A stretch of 64,000 nucleotides of DNA from an uncultured Clostridia bacterium (GCA_947581805.1 CANPVM010000005.1:1-64000); one strand, 5' to 3'; shown: positions 37,373 through 47,394, numbered from the stretch's first letter. Notes: generated by a model not told the origin, from the letters alone. Numbers and translations are program-made.

Positions 37373-37401
37373 TTGAAGCAAAAAAATAATCATGATATAA
37401 T
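37373..37401 (+). promoter_or_regulatory. Promoter for pyk
   Basis: TTGAAG (37373-37378), 17-bp spacer, TATAAT (37396-37401). Confidence 0.7.
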
Positions 37402-37455
37402 TGAAATCGGTTAAAATATAATAAAAAACAAAAAGCTTAGGAGGAAATAAAAAAT

Positions 37456-38886
37456 ATGAGAAAAACAAAAATTGTATGCACTATAGGTCCTACTTCACAA
37501 GATGTAGCAACACTAAAACAATTAATTTTGGCTGGAATGAATGTGGCAAGAATCAACTTTTCACATGGTAATTTTCAAGACCAAAAGCAAAAAATAGAAA
37601 ATGTAAAACAAGCAAGAGAAGAATTAAACATGCCAGTTGCACTTCTTTTAGATACACAAGGACCAGAAATAAGAACAGGAAAATTAGAGCAAATGCCAGT
37701 AGAATTAAAGGCACACGATATTTTCACATTAGTGAATGAAGATATTATAGGAAATAACGAAAGAGTAAGCGTTAGCTATAAAGAACTATATAAGGACATA
37801 AAAGTAGGCACGCAAATTTTAATAGATGATGGAAAAATAGAATTACAAGTAAAAGAAATTAGTGGTAAAGATGTAGTATGCGAAGTCATGAATGGAGGAA
37901 TGCTTGGAAATAGAAAGAGCATCAATTTACCAGGAACTCATGTAAACCTACCATCTTTAAAAGAAAAAGATATTCAAGATTTAAAAGATGGATGTAAAGC
38001 AGATTTTGACTTTGTAGCAGCATCCTTTGTAAGGTCAAAAGAAGATGTTATAGCCATAAGAAAAGTACTAGACGAAAATGGTGGAAAAGAAATTAAAATT
38101 ATTTCAAAAATAGAAAATCAAGAAGGAATTGACAACTTAGATGAAATTATAGAAGTAAGTGATGGAATCATGGTAGCAAGAGGAGATTTAGGAGTAGAAA
38201 TTCCATTTTATGAAGTACCAATCATGCAAAAGAAATTTATTCAAAAATGTAACAATGCAGGAAAATTAGTAATTACAGCAACCCAAATGCTAGACTCCAT
38301 GACAGAAAACCCAAATCCAACCAGAGCAGAAGTAAGTGACGTAGCAAATGCCATTTTTGATGTTACAGGAGCTATTATGCTATCTGGAGAAAGTGCCATG
38401 GGTAAATATCCTGTAAAATGCGTAGAAACCATGAATAACATAGCAGTAGCAGTAGAAGGTTATATTAAATATTGGAAAAGATTTACCAGAAGAGAGCATG
38501 ATTTAAGTGACTTAGATTATGAATTCAATTTAAACCATAGTGTAACCACCACAGCTATGGAAATGAAAGCAAAAGCAATCTTTGCTTATACTGAAACAGG
38601 AAATACACCAAGAGTAATTGCAAGCTTCTTACCATCCTGCCCAATATATGCACTAACTAACAACGAAAAAACCTATCGCCAACTAGCACTTGCATGGAAC
38701 ACAACACCAATTTTAATAAAAGAGAAAAACAAACCAAATGATATAATAGCAGAGGGTTTAGAAGAAGCAAAAAGACGTGGCTATGTACAAGAAGGAGATA
38801 TCGTAGTACTAGCAGGTGGAGCTTCAATTCTATCTAACCACGATGAAGCCATGAATAGAACCATTGGCGGAGTATTAAAAATTTAA
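37456..38886 (+). CDS. pyk: Pyruvate kinase
   Basis: Final glycolytic enzyme, converting PEP and ADP to pyruvate and ATP. 476 aa. Seen: TKIVCTIGPTS, MNVARINFSHG, the active-site KIENQEG, the signature region GDLGVEIP, ATQMLDSM and NPTRAEVSDVANA, then the C-terminal allosteric domain. It lacks the extra PEP-utiliser-like domain found in many Bacillus and clostridial enzymes (about 580 aa). SD AGGAGGA at 37439. Confidence 0.96.
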   Translation: MRKTKIVCTIGPTSQDVATLKQLILAGMNVARINFSHGNFQDQKQKIENVKQAREELNMPVALLLDTQGPEIRTGKLEQMPVELKAHDIFTLVNEDIIGNNERVSVSYKELYKDIKVGTQILIDDGKIELQVKEISGKDVVCEVMNGGMLGNRKSINLPGTHVNLPSLKEKDIQDLKDGCKADFDFVAASFVRSKEDVIAIRKVLDENGGKEIKIISKIENQEGIDNLDEIIEVSDGIMVARGDLGVEIPFYEVPIMQKKFIQKCNNAGKLVITATQMLDSMTENPNPTRAEVSDVANAIFDVTGAIMLSGESAMGKYPVKCVETMNNIAVAVEGYIKYWKRFTRREHDLSDLDYEFNLNHSVTTTAMEMKAKAIFAYTETGNTPRVIASFLPSCPIYALTNNEKTYRQLALAWNTTPILIKEKNKPNDIIAEGLEEAKRRGYVQEGDIVVLAGGASILSNHDEAMNRTIGGVLKI

Positions 38887-38893
38887 TTTTAGT

Positions 38894-38975
38894 TAATTTT
38901 AGGGACGGGTCTAAAAATTTAAGACTCGTTCTTTTATTTTCAATTTTATGGGATGAGTCTAAAAATTTATAAAAA
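38894..38975. repeat. GGGACGGG-family intergenic repeat, degenerate copy
   Basis: 38894-38921 repeats the left arm of the 15226 element (TTTTAGGGACGGGTCTAAAA and onward). A shorter hairpin forms with AGACTCGT just downstream, and a third related stretch (GGGATGAGTCTAAAAATTTA) begins at 38950. Confidence 0.7.
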
Positions 38976-39039
38976 ACTCTTTTAAAATAAAGGAAAATAG
39001 TATAAAATAGAGAAAATTGTTTAGAAAAAAGAGGAAATT

Positions 39040-40725
39040 ATGAATAAAAAATGGGAATGCCATGTTGCAGACGAAGAAAAAGTTAAAAAAATTGCAGAAG
39101 AATATAATGTTAGCACCTTACTTGCAAAAATTTTAGTGAATAAAAATTTATTAGAAAAACAAGAAATTGATTTATTTTTAAAACCAACTAGACATGATTT
39201 TCATGAACCGTTTTTAATGCCAGATATGGAAAAGGCAGTAGAAAGAATTATAAAAGCAATAGAAAATAAAGAGAAGGTTATTATTTATGGAGATTATGAC
39301 GTAGATGGTATTACAAGTATTACAGTATTAAAAAAATTCTTACTAGAACAAAATGCAAATGTATCTGAATATATTCCAAGTAGATTAGAAGAAGGCTATG
39401 GGCTAAATAAAGATGCTATTCAAAAAATAGTAGAAGAAGGAAATACTTTAATGATTACAGTAGATTGTGGAATTTCTGGCATAGATGAAATTGAATATGC
39501 AAATTCTTTAGGGCTAGAAACTATTGTAACAGACCACCACGAACCGGGAGAGATTTTACCAAATGCCTTAGCGGTAGTAGATGCAAAGCGTAAAGATAAT
39601 CAATATCCTTTTAACCAATTAGCAGGTGTAGGAGTTAGTTTTAAGTTAATTCAAGCTCTTTCTCAAAAGTTGAATTTAGACGAGAAAGAATATTTAAAAT
39701 ATTTAGATATTGTTTGCATAGGAACGATTTCCGACATTGTACCTTTGGTAGATGAAAATAGAGTAATTGCAAAATTGGGCTTAAAGCTAGTAGAAGTAAC
39801 TAAAAATATAGGACTTAAAACTTTATTAGAAGTTTCTGGCTACAAACAAGTAGACTCAACTACTATTTCTTTTGGACTAGCACCTCGTATAAACGCTTGT
39901 GGAAGAATAGGAAAAGCGCAAGAGGCTTTACAATTATTTTTAACAGAAGATAAAGACGAAGCCAAACAAATTGCAGAAAAGCTAAATGAATATAATAAGC
40001 AAAGACAAGAAATTGAAAAAGAAATTTTTGAAGAAGCAAGAGAGCAAGTAGAAAAAGAGAAACAAGAAAAGCAAGTTTTAGTATTAGGAAGTGATGGTTG
40101 GCATCATGGAGTAATAGGAATAGTAGCTTCTAAAATAACAGAATTATATTTTAAACCAAGTATCCTTATTTGTTTTGAGGGAGAAGATGGTAAAGGCTCT
40201 GGTAGAAGCATTCCAGGGTTTGACTTATATGAAGCATTAAGCAAATGTAATACCTATTTAGAAAAATACGGTGGACACTCTATGGCAGTAGGTGTTGGAC
40301 TAAAAAAAGAAAATTTTGAAAAATTTAAAGAAGATTTCGAAAAATATGCACAAAATAGCAATATATGTGATATAATACCGATAATTCCTATTGATGAGGA
40401 AATTTCTTTGCAAGATGTTAGTTTAAAAGCAGTACAAGAATTAAGTTTATTAGAGCCTTTTGGAGAAGCAAATAAAATGCCAGTATTTTTATATAAAAAC
40501 TTAAAAATACATTCTATTCGAACTTTATCAGAAGGAAAGCATATTAAATTAACTTTGCAAGATAACAATTTCTATATAGATGCCATTGGTTTTCAACTAG
40601 GACATTTAGCAGAAGAATATCAAATTGGAGATAAAATTGACGTTGTAGGAACATTAGAAATTAACGAGTTTAATGGAAGGCAAAGTGTGCAAATCAATTT
40701 GAAGGATTTGAGAAAGTCGTACTAA
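39040..40725 (+). CDS. recJ: Single-strand exonuclease RecJ
   Basis: 5'-3' single-strand DNA exonuclease of the DHH family acting in recombination and mismatch repair. 561 aa, a compact RecJ without a long C-terminal extension. Seen: GDYDVDGITS near residue 88, ITVDCGIS, the DHH motif in TDHHEPG, the second domain with GRIGKAQEALQLF, KGSGRSIPGFDLYEAL and YGGHSMAVG (DHHA1), then an OB-like C-terminus ending VQINLKDL. SD AGAGGAAA at 39029. Confidence 0.94.
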   Translation: MNKKWECHVADEEKVKKIAEEYNVSTLLAKILVNKNLLEKQEIDLFLKPTRHDFHEPFLMPDMEKAVERIIKAIENKEKVIIYGDYDVDGITSITVLKKFLLEQNANVSEYIPSRLEEGYGLNKDAIQKIVEEGNTLMITVDCGISGIDEIEYANSLGLETIVTDHHEPGEILPNALAVVDAKRKDNQYPFNQLAGVGVSFKLIQALSQKLNLDEKEYLKYLDIVCIGTISDIVPLVDENRVIAKLGLKLVEVTKNIGLKTLLEVSGYKQVDSTTISFGLAPRINACGRIGKAQEALQLFLTEDKDEAKQIAEKLNEYNKQRQEIEKEIFEEAREQVEKEKQEKQVLVLGSDGWHHGVIGIVASKITELYFKPSILICFEGEDGKGSGRSIPGFDLYEALSKCNTYLEKYGGHSMAVGVGLKKENFEKFKEDFEKYAQNSNICDIIPIIPIDEEISLQDVSLKAVQELSLLEPFGEANKMPVFLYKNLKIHSIRTLSEGKHIKLTLQDNNFYIDAIGFQLGHLAEEYQIGDKIDVVGTLEINEFNGRQSVQINLKDLRKSY

Positions 40726-40762
40726 AAGATAAATAAAAAATCAACATAAGGAAGTGAAACAA

Positions 40763-42964
40763 ATGCAAGAAGCAAAAGTACAATACACTATAGATGATAT
40801 AGTAAACAAAATGAAAAAGAATAACAGAAAAACAGATACAAAGCTAATTTTAAAGGCTTACAACTATGCAAAAGATAACCATGGCGACCAACTAAGAAAA
40901 TCAGGAGAGCCATATATTATTCACCCTGTGCAAGTAGCCTATACATTAGCAGAATTAGGCTTAGACGATGCAACAATTTGTGCAGCGCTTCTTCATGATG
41001 TCGTAGAAGATACTCCTATTACACACCAAGACTTAATCAATGAATTTGGTAATGAAATTGCAGAAATGGTAGATGGAGTTACCAAACTTAGCAAATTAAA
41101 TTATGAATCAGTAGAAGAAGAACAAGTAGAAAACTATCGTAAAATGTTCTTAGCAATGGGAAAAGATATTCGTGTTATTATGATAAAACTTTCCGATAGA
41201 CTTCATAATATGAGAACCTTGAAATATTTATCAAGAGACAGGCAAATTGCCAATGCCAAAGAAACTATGGAACTATATGCACCACTTGCCAATAGACTTG
41301 GTATTTATTCTTTAAAATGGGAATTAGAAGATTTAGGATTCAAATACTTATATCCAGAAGACTATAGAGAAATAGTAGAAGGAATTGATAGAAAAAGGGA
41401 AGAAAGATTACAATTTATTGAAAAAATACAAGAACAAATAAAGCAAGAGTTAAAGTCACAAAAAATAGAAGCAGAAATTACAGGACGTGCAAAACACTTA
41501 TATAGTATTTATCGTAAAATGAAAAGAGACAATTGCACTTTAGACCAAATTTACGACTTATTTGCACTTCGTATTATTGTTAATTCTGTCAAAGACTGCT
41601 ATGCAGCCTTAGGTGTAGTTCACGAACTATATAACCCAATGCCAGGAAGATTTAAAGATTACATTGCAGTACCAAAACCAAATATGTACCAATCTCTTCA
41701 TACTACACTAATTGGAGAAAAGGGAACCCCATTTGAAGTACAAATTCGTACTTGGGATATGCATCGTATTGCAGAATACGGAATTGCTGCCCATTGGGCT
41801 TATAAAGAAGCAAGTTTTGCCAAAGGAAAGAAAGCCAATGTTACCGTTTCAGAAGACAAATTAGCATGGCTTAGAGAAACCCTAGAGTGGCAAAAAGATA
41901 TGCAAGACCCACAAGAGTTTTTAAACACGTTAAAAACAGAGCTATTTGAAGATGAAGTATATGTATTTACCCCAAAGGGAGATATCAAAGTATTACCAAG
42001 AGGAAGCACGCCAATCGATTACGCCTATAGCATTCACGCAGAAATAGGACATCACATGACAGGTTGTAAAATAAATAGCAAAATGATGCCAATTATCACA
42101 AAACTTCATAATGGAGACATTGTTGAAATTATTACATCTGACAATGCCAAAGGTCCTAGTAGAGACTGGCTTAAATTTATACAAAGCTCTACTGCAAAAA
42201 ATAAAATTAATGCATGGTTCAAAAAGAATTTAAGAGAAGAAAACATAGAAAAAGGAAAAGACCTAATCGAAAAAGAAATCAAACGTATTGGAATGGAGCA
42301 TAGCGAATTATTTAAGCCAGAATTCATACAAGGAGCATTCAATCGTTATAAATTCAATTCTGTAGAAGATATGTATGCAAGTGTTGGATTTGGAGCTATC
42401 ACTTCTGGAAAAGTTATTGCTAGAATTTTAGAAGAATATAGAAAAACGCATAAAGAAGAAAATGTAGAGCAAAAATTAGAAGAACTAAATCAAGAAAAAG
42501 TAAACAGAAAGCCATCGAAATCAGGTGTTGTAGTAGAAGGAATAGATAACTGTTTAGTTAAACTTTCAAAATGTTGCAACCCTGTACCTGGAGATAAAAT
42601 TGTAGGATATATTACAAGAGGAAGGGGAGTATCTATTCATAGAGCCGATTGTAGTAATTTAAAAGACTTATTCTTAGATGAAGAAAATCGTATGATAGAT
42701 GTATATTGGTACACAGAAAAAGAAGCGGCATACAATGTAGACATTGAAATATTTGCAAATGACAGAAGCGGACTATTAGCCGATATCATTACACAAATTG
42801 CAGCCGTAAAAACCAAACTAATTGCAGTATCTTCAAGAGCAAACAAAGAAAGAATTGCTATAACTGAAGTAACAGTAGAAGTAGAAAACCTAGAACAACT
42901 AAATGAAGTACTAAAAGCAGTGAGAAAAGTAGATAGTGTCTATGAAGTAAAACGTAAAAAATAA
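40763..42964 (+). CDS. relA: Bifunctional (p)ppGpp synthetase/hydrolase
   Basis: Stringent-response Rel enzyme. 733 aa from ATG 40763; an in-frame GTG at 40754 is part of the AAGGAAG ribosome site. Domains in order: HD hydrolase (YIIHPVQVAYTLAEL, ALLHDVVEDTPIT, LSDRLHNMRTL), synthetase (GRAKHLYSIYRKM, DLFALRII, YQSLHTTLIGEKG, EVQIRT), TGS (YVFTPKGDIKVLPRGSTP), the zinc-finger/helical region with the CCNPVPGD motif, and ACT. Intact metal-binding HD residues suggest both activities. It follows recJ by 37 bp. Confidence 0.95.
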   Translation: MQEAKVQYTIDDIVNKMKKNNRKTDTKLILKAYNYAKDNHGDQLRKSGEPYIIHPVQVAYTLAELGLDDATICAALLHDVVEDTPITHQDLINEFGNEIAEMVDGVTKLSKLNYESVEEEQVENYRKMFLAMGKDIRVIMIKLSDRLHNMRTLKYLSRDRQIANAKETMELYAPLANRLGIYSLKWELEDLGFKYLYPEDYREIVEGIDRKREERLQFIEKIQEQIKQELKSQKIEAEITGRAKHLYSIYRKMKRDNCTLDQIYDLFALRIIVNSVKDCYAALGVVHELYNPMPGRFKDYIAVPKPNMYQSLHTTLIGEKGTPFEVQIRTWDMHRIAEYGIAAHWAYKEASFAKGKKANVTVSEDKLAWLRETLEWQKDMQDPQEFLNTLKTELFEDEVYVFTPKGDIKVLPRGSTPIDYAYSIHAEIGHHMTGCKINSKMMPIITKLHNGDIVEIITSDNAKGPSRDWLKFIQSSTAKNKINAWFKKNLREENIEKGKDLIEKEIKRIGMEHSELFKPEFIQGAFNRYKFNSVEDMYASVGFGAITSGKVIARILEEYRKTHKEENVEQKLEELNQEKVNRKPSKSGVVVEGIDNCLVKLSKCCNPVPGDKIVGYITRGRGVSIHRADCSNLKDLFLDEENRMIDVYWYTEKEAAYNVDIEIFANDRSGLLADIITQIAAVKTKLIAVSSRANKERIAITEVTVEVENLEQLNEVLKAVRKVDSVYEVKRKK

Positions 42965-42997
42965 CAAAAAAATAAATACAAAAGAAGGGTAAGAAAA

Positions 42998-43649
42998 ATG
43001 ATTTTAAAAAGATTAAAAGTAAATACAGCCTTAGGAGAACCAACTAATTGCTATATAGTAGAAGATGAAGAAAGTAAAGAAACCATGGTCATTGACCCAG
43101 GTGGAGAACCAGAAAAAATAATAGATATGTTAAATACTTTAGGAATTGATGAATTAAAATATATTTACTTAACCCATTGCCATGGAGACCACTTTGGAGC
43201 AATTTTAGAATTAAAAAAACAAAAGGGTGGAAAAGTATTAATTCACCGTGATGATGCAGAGGGCTTATATAATCCATCAATTAGTATGACATACTATATT
43301 GGAATGGAAGATATAGAATTAGAAGCAGATTCTAGAGTAGATGAAGGAGATACCATTCATTTAGGAAAACTAGAATTTAAAGTAATTCATACCCCAGGGC
43401 ACACCAAAGGTGGAAGCTGTTTATATTGCAAGGAACAAGCACTACTATTTTCAGGAGATACATTATTCAAAGGAACATGGGGCAGAACTGACCTGCCAAC
43501 CAGTAGCTTTCCAGACATCATTGCATCAATAACCAATAAACTTGCAATTTTACCAGATGATACCATAGTTTACCCTCGGTCATGGAAAATCAACAAGAAT
43601 AAAAGAAGAAGAGCCAATTTATTTAGCTTTAAGGCCAAGATTAGATTAA
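42998..43649 (+). CDS. MBL-fold hydrolase (glyoxalase II-like), requires +1 shift
   Basis: Metallo-beta-lactamase-fold hydrolase of the YqgX/hydroxyacylglutathione-hydrolase-like group. Zinc-ligand motifs: THCHGDHFGA, HTPGHTKGG, FSGDTLF. The last ligand, the His of the C-terminal GHG motif, is lost in the zero frame, which turns into a basic tail ending at 43663. Skipping the C at 43577 gives VYPGHGKSTRIKEEEP and a stop at 43647-43649, a normal 216-aa protein. It follows relA by 33 bp. AAGGG at 42985 precedes the ATG. Confidence 0.88.
43574..43580 (+). other. +1 recoding site 3: CCT CGG T
   Basis: In-frame CGG at 43577-43579, the only one in the gene. Skipping the C reads GGT, the first glycine of the metal-binding PGHG motif. 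Confidence 0.82.
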
Positions 43650-43662
43650 AATGTCTTTTTTG

Positions 43663-43692
43663 AGGGACGTTAACCTCTGTATAAGATATCTC
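43663..43692. repeat. Partial GGGACGTTAACC repeat
   Basis: GAGGGACGTTAACCTCTGTA and the following bases match the first 28 bases of the 20346 element with a few substitutions, but the hairpin half is missing. Confidence 0.6.
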
Positions 43693-43750
43693 AAAAGGTA
43701 TAAATGCACCCAAAGAAAACATTTCTCAAAGGACAAAAAGGAGTGATAAC

Positions 43751-45061
43751 ATGAACAAAGTAGAACCAAGAACTTTGCCAGGGTTTATGGAATTATTGCC
43801 AAAAGAGCAAATTCTATTTAATCAAATGAAAGAGAAAATTCAAAGAAATTATGAAAAATTTGGATTTTTACCAATTGATACACCAATTATTGAAATGGCA
43901 GATGTACTTTTAGCTAAAGCTGGAGGAGAAACAGAAAAGCAAATTTATCGTTTTCAAAAGGGAGAAAACGATTTGGCATTGCGTTTTGATTTAACTGTTC
44001 CTCTTGCTAAATATGTTACGGAATATTATAACGAACTTAGTTTTCCTTTCCGTCGATATCAAATTGGAAAAGTATATCGTGGAGAAAGACCACAAAAAGG
44101 AAGATTTCGTGAGTTTTATCAATGTGATATTGATATTATTGGTGATAATGAATTAAATATTATAAATGATGCCGAAATGCCAAGCGTTATTTATCATACT
44201 ATAAAGGAATTAGGTTTTGAAGACTTTACTATTTGCATGAACAATCGTAAATTATTAACAGGTTTATTTGAAGAAATGCAAGTAGAAGAAAAAGCAGTAG
44301 ATATTATGCGCATTATTGATAAATTAGAAAAAATAGGCAAAGAAAATGTAATTGCTTATCTAAAAGATTTAGAAGTAGAAGATGAAAAAATTAACAAAAT
44401 TATGCAATTTATTGAAATTGAAGGAACGACAGATGAAAAATTACAAGCATTAGAAAACCTAAATTTCACAAGCGCAACATTTAACCAAGGTTTAGAAGAA
44501 TTAAAAGAAGTAGTAAAATATGTTCGCATTTTTGGTATTCCAGATAGCAATTTTAAAGTAGATTTAACTATTGCAAGAGGTTTAGATTATTATACAGGAA
44601 CCGTATATGAAACTTTCTTAAATGATTATCGTGAAATTGGAAGTGTATGTTCTGGTGGTCGTTACGACAATTTAGCAGAATACTATACTGATAAAAAATT
44701 ACCGGGAGTAGGTGTTTCTATTGGACTTACAAGGTTATTCTATAAATTAAACGAATTACAAGCAATGCAAGAAGCAGAAAAATCCATTGCAAAAGTACTA
44801 GTTGTTTCAATGTTAGAAGATAAAACAAAAGCAGTAGAAGTAGCAACCGCTCTTAGAAAAGAAGAAATTCCAACAGAAGTTTATTTGGAAGACAAAAAAA
44901 TAAAAGCCAAATTCAAATATGCAGATAAACTTGAAATTCCTTATGTTATTGTAATAGGAGAAGAAGAACTAGAAAACAACACAGTTACATTAAAAAATAT
45001 GAAAACAGGAGAACAAGAAACATTAACATTAGATGAAATCATAAAAAAATGGAAACAGTAA
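43751..45061 (+). CDS. hisS: Histidine-tRNA ligase
   Basis: Class II aminoacyl-tRNA synthetase, 436 aa. Motif 2 is in FPFRRYQIGKVYRGERPQKG with REFYQCDIDIIG; the HisRS-specific ARGLDYYTGTVYE and motif 3 (LPGVGVSIGLTRLF) follow; the C-terminal anticodon-binding domain begins about residue 345. The presence of that domain argues against the HisZ paralogue. The opening PRTLPGFMELLP is a clostridial/mycoplasmal variant of the usual RGTxD start. SD AAAGGAGTG at 43738. Confidence 0.93.
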   Translation: MNKVEPRTLPGFMELLPKEQILFNQMKEKIQRNYEKFGFLPIDTPIIEMADVLLAKAGGETEKQIYRFQKGENDLALRFDLTVPLAKYVTEYYNELSFPFRRYQIGKVYRGERPQKGRFREFYQCDIDIIGDNELNIINDAEMPSVIYHTIKELGFEDFTICMNNRKLLTGLFEEMQVEEKAVDIMRIIDKLEKIGKENVIAYLKDLEVEDEKINKIMQFIEIEGTTDEKLQALENLNFTSATFNQGLEELKEVVKYVRIFGIPDSNFKVDLTIARGLDYYTGTVYETFLNDYREIGSVCSGGRYDNLAEYYTDKKLPGVGVSIGLTRLFYKLNELQAMQEAEKSIAKVLVVSMLEDKTKAVEVATALRKEEIPTEVYLEDKKIKAKFKYADKLEIPYVIVIGEEELENNTVTLKNMKTGEQETLTLDEIIKKWKQ

Positions 45062-45092
45062 AATATACTTAGTGCAAATATAAAATTTAATG

Positions 45093-45127
45093 AAAAAAGG
45101 TAGAAATGGTTTATTTCTACCTTTTTT
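45093..45127 (+). terminator. Terminator after hisS
   Basis: 14-bp perfect stem (45093-45106 with 45114-45127), 7-nt loop, T-run in the right arm. Confidence 0.85.
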
Positions 45128-45190
45128 ATATGAATAATCTACTATTTACATGCATATATTTATCTATAAGAGGTTTGTACAAAGGGGAAA

Positions 45191-46330
45191 ATGATGTTTA
45201 ATGTAACGGTAATAAAAGCAAAAGATATAATAAAAAATGGAATAAAAATAATGATATTTCTTATTTTCTTATTTTTATTTCAAAGACTATTAACTTCTTC
45301 TAAAAAAGGTAAAATAGAGATACCTAAAATCATAGAAGAAGAAAGTTTAATTGGTTGTTTAGAAGAAACAATCCCAGCTATAAAGCAAGCCAATAGTTCT
45401 TCTGAAGAAAATTTAAAAAAAGAAATAGAAAATATAAATCCATTAAATTTAGTAGTAGGAATGCAATTAGATGCGATGAATCACTTGAAACTAAAGCAAA
45501 TATCAGACTTACAAGAAACTATAGAAGAAAATCAAACAATACAGCAAGAAGAAATACAAGTAGAACAAGCACAAACAGGACTTCCTACACAAGTGTTAGA
45601 GAGTAATGTTCCATCTAAATTTACGAATGAATATAACGGAGTAAAAATAAAAAATGAAACAAAATACCAATTAACAGAAGAAATGCTAACACCAAACATT
45701 AGTGTAAATAATCAAAATGTGTTAATTTTCCATACTCATACATGCGAAAGTTATACGCCAAGTGAAAACTTTCAGTATCAGCAAACAGGAACCTATCGAA
45801 CGACAGACTTTAATTATAATGTTGTAAGAGTAGGGACAGAGCTTACAAATCAATTAATAAGTTATGGTTATAAAGTAATTCATGATAATACCTATCATGA
45901 TTATCCTGCTTATAGTGGCTCTTACGATAGGTCATTAACAACAGTTGAAAATCTATTAAAAGAACATACAGATACCGATGTTGTAATTGATTTACACCGA
46001 GACGCCATAGGTGACTATTCATATGCACCAACAGTGCAAATAGGAGAAGAACAAGCTGCACAAATGATGTTTGTAATAGGAACAGATGGGGGAGGATTAG
46101 AACATCCTAATTGGAATCAAAACTTGAAATTTGCAGTAAAAGTGCAAGAGAAGGCAAATGAATTATATCCTGGGTTATTTAAACCTATTATTTTAAGAAA
46201 TAGTAGATACAACCAACACTTAACAAAAGCTGCTTGCATTATTGAAGTAGGTGCAACAGGAAATACAATGGAGCAATGTTTAAATAGTATGAAATATTTA
46301 TCAAAAGTGATGAGTGAAGTTATGAAATAA
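45191..46330 (+). CDS. spoIIP: Stage II sporulation protein P
   Basis: Membrane-anchored peptidoglycan amidase/endopeptidase that drives engulfment with SpoIID and SpoIIM. 379 aa: one N-terminal membrane helix (about 20-36), a linker rich in Glu/Gln, and the SpoIIP domain with VLIFHTHTCESYTPSE, TYHDYPAYSGSYDRSL, VVIDLHRDAIGD and IIEVGATGNT, carrying the zinc-binding His/Glu residues. Strong support for an endospore-forming host. AAGGGG at 45181 precedes ATG 45191 or 45194. Confidence 0.94.
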   Translation: MMFNVTVIKAKDIIKNGIKIMIFLIFLFLFQRLLTSSKKGKIEIPKIIEEESLIGCLEETIPAIKQANSSSEENLKKEIENINPLNLVVGMQLDAMNHLKLKQISDLQETIEENQTIQQEEIQVEQAQTGLPTQVLESNVPSKFTNEYNGVKIKNETKYQLTEEMLTPNISVNNQNVLIFHTHTCESYTPSENFQYQQTGTYRTTDFNYNVVRVGTELTNQLISYGYKVIHDNTYHDYPAYSGSYDRSLTTVENLLKEHTDTDVVIDLHRDAIGDYSYAPTVQIGEEQAAQMMFVIGTDGGGLEHPNWNQNLKFAVKVQEKANELYPGLFKPIILRNSRYNQHLTKAACIIEVGATGNTMEQCLNSMKYLSKVMSEVMK

Positions 46331-46375
46331 AAAATCAGCTTTTACTTAATTAAAAGTACTTTCTTATAATATAAA

Positions 46376-46435
46376 ACAAAGCGAGCCTAAACTTTATTAA
46401 ATTTGCATTTAATAAAAATGATAGGCTCGCTTTGT
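46376..46435. terminator. Long bidirectional terminator
   Basis: Outer 13-bp stem (46376-46388 with 46423-46435) enclosing an inner 9-bp stem (46393-46401 with 46408-46416). It lies between the convergent spoIIP and the zinc-ribbon gene. Confidence 0.8.
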
Positions 46436-46440
46436 CTGTG

Positions 46441-46623
46441 TCAGTTGTCTACTGCGGAAATTTCTTTCTTAGGTACATTCAAAAGAACATTTGGAAAGTT
46501 GGTATATTCATGGCCGCATTCACATTTTGTACTGCTGTCATTGAACTCGTCAACTGTTCCGTCAAACCTTTTATGAACTGTTACTTTTCCGCATTCAGGG
46601 CATACTGTTTTTACATTTGACAT
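46441..46623 (-). CDS. Small zinc-ribbon protein
   Basis: 60-aa protein with two cysteine knuckles, CPECGKV and CECGHEY, separated by 27 residues: a plausible zinc ribbon. A strong AGGAGGT site precedes the ATG. Alone on the minus strand at the edge of an accessory patch. No family name can be given; a phage- or plasmid-type small regulator would be typical. It contains no CGG codon. Confidence 0.72.
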   Translation of the reverse strand: MSNVKTVCPECGKVTVHKRFDGTVDEFNDSSTKCECGHEYTNFPNVLLNVPKKEISAVDN

Positions 46624-46745
46624 AATTTCTACCTCCTAAAATTTTCGGAGGTTTTGGCCCCCGAATTATAATAATATATTGGGGTACCAATAAAATTTAT
46701 ACACTAATTATATCATAATTTTATGTAAAATGCAATAATTCTAAT
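46624..46745. other. AT-rich intergenic stretch
   Basis: Upstream region of the zinc-ribbon gene. A CGGAGG/CCCCGA inverted motif (46650-46667) lies over its ribosome-site region; nothing else is recognised. Confidence 0.4.
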
Positions 46746-47147
46746 ATGGATTTATATACCCTTATAAAAACATTTTGCAATCAAGAATGCTATCGTGAAC
46801 TGATGGTGTCTTATTATCCAATGTTACCTCCTTTGGAACATACTGTTCCATTTGAAGAAGCAGATTACATTTTGTATATGCATATCTTGCAATTTGGCCA
46901 GTGGATGGATGCTTAAATAAGTGTAAATTCTGTCGAAGGTCTTACATGGAAATAAAGTTTGAAAGCCTTAGTTTAGATACGATTCGGGCAAATCTTGACA
47001 TGATAAGATATTTATTTAATTGATAGTTATGATGAAGTAGAAGAAATTGAATTCCCCATAGGTATGGGTGATAATCCTTATGACTTTACAATGGATTGCT
47101 ACAAGTTTTACAAAAGACCTCTTTCTAAAAAAGCATTAAAGAAATAG
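46746..47147 (+). pseudogene. Decayed gene, at least two frame breaks
   Basis: ATG 46746 opens 56 residues (MDLYTLIKTFC and on) and stops at 46914. A second frame from 46922 reads CKFCRRSYMEIKFESLSLD for about 35 residues, and a third from about 47023 reads IDSYDEVEEIEFPIGMGDNP to a stop at 47145-47147. Together they look like one protein of about 130 residues broken by two indels. None of the breaks is at a CGG; an in-frame CGG (Arg, TIRAN) is simply present. No ribosome site of note. This is what real decay looks like here, in contrast to the six recoding sites. Confidence 0.55.
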
Positions 47148-47254
47148 AAAGAATAAATAACCTTAACAAATGTTGAGAGAAATATGGTCTGCTTCCTGTG
47201 CATGAAGAAATGTATTTTATCAATGGGGTTAATGTGGAATAATTATTCCATTTG

Positions 47255-47289
47255 TATAGCACAAGATTAATTTTCAATCTTGTGCTATA
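47255..47289. terminator. Hairpin, 14 bp
   Basis: 47255-47268 pairs with 47276-47289, followed by TTCAT. It closes the pseudogene region. Confidence 0.65.
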
Positions 47290-47320
47290 TTCATATTAAT
47301 TATAATACATACTGAAAATA

Positions 47321-47355
47321 AAAAAATACCATTCTTTTTCAGAATGGTATTTTTT
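47321..47355. terminator. Hairpin, 15 bp, T-run on both sides
   Basis: 47321-47335 pairs with 47341-47355, with an A-run at the left end and a T-run at the right end, so it can work in both directions. Confidence 0.75.
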
Positions 47356-47394
47356 CTATACGTTCTATTTTTCAATAACTATGATATAAAAAAT

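Noticed and set aside
46746..47147. Seventh recoded gene in the accessory patch
   Set aside because: It has at least two breaks, neither at a CGG, and no strong ribosome site; this is normal decay.
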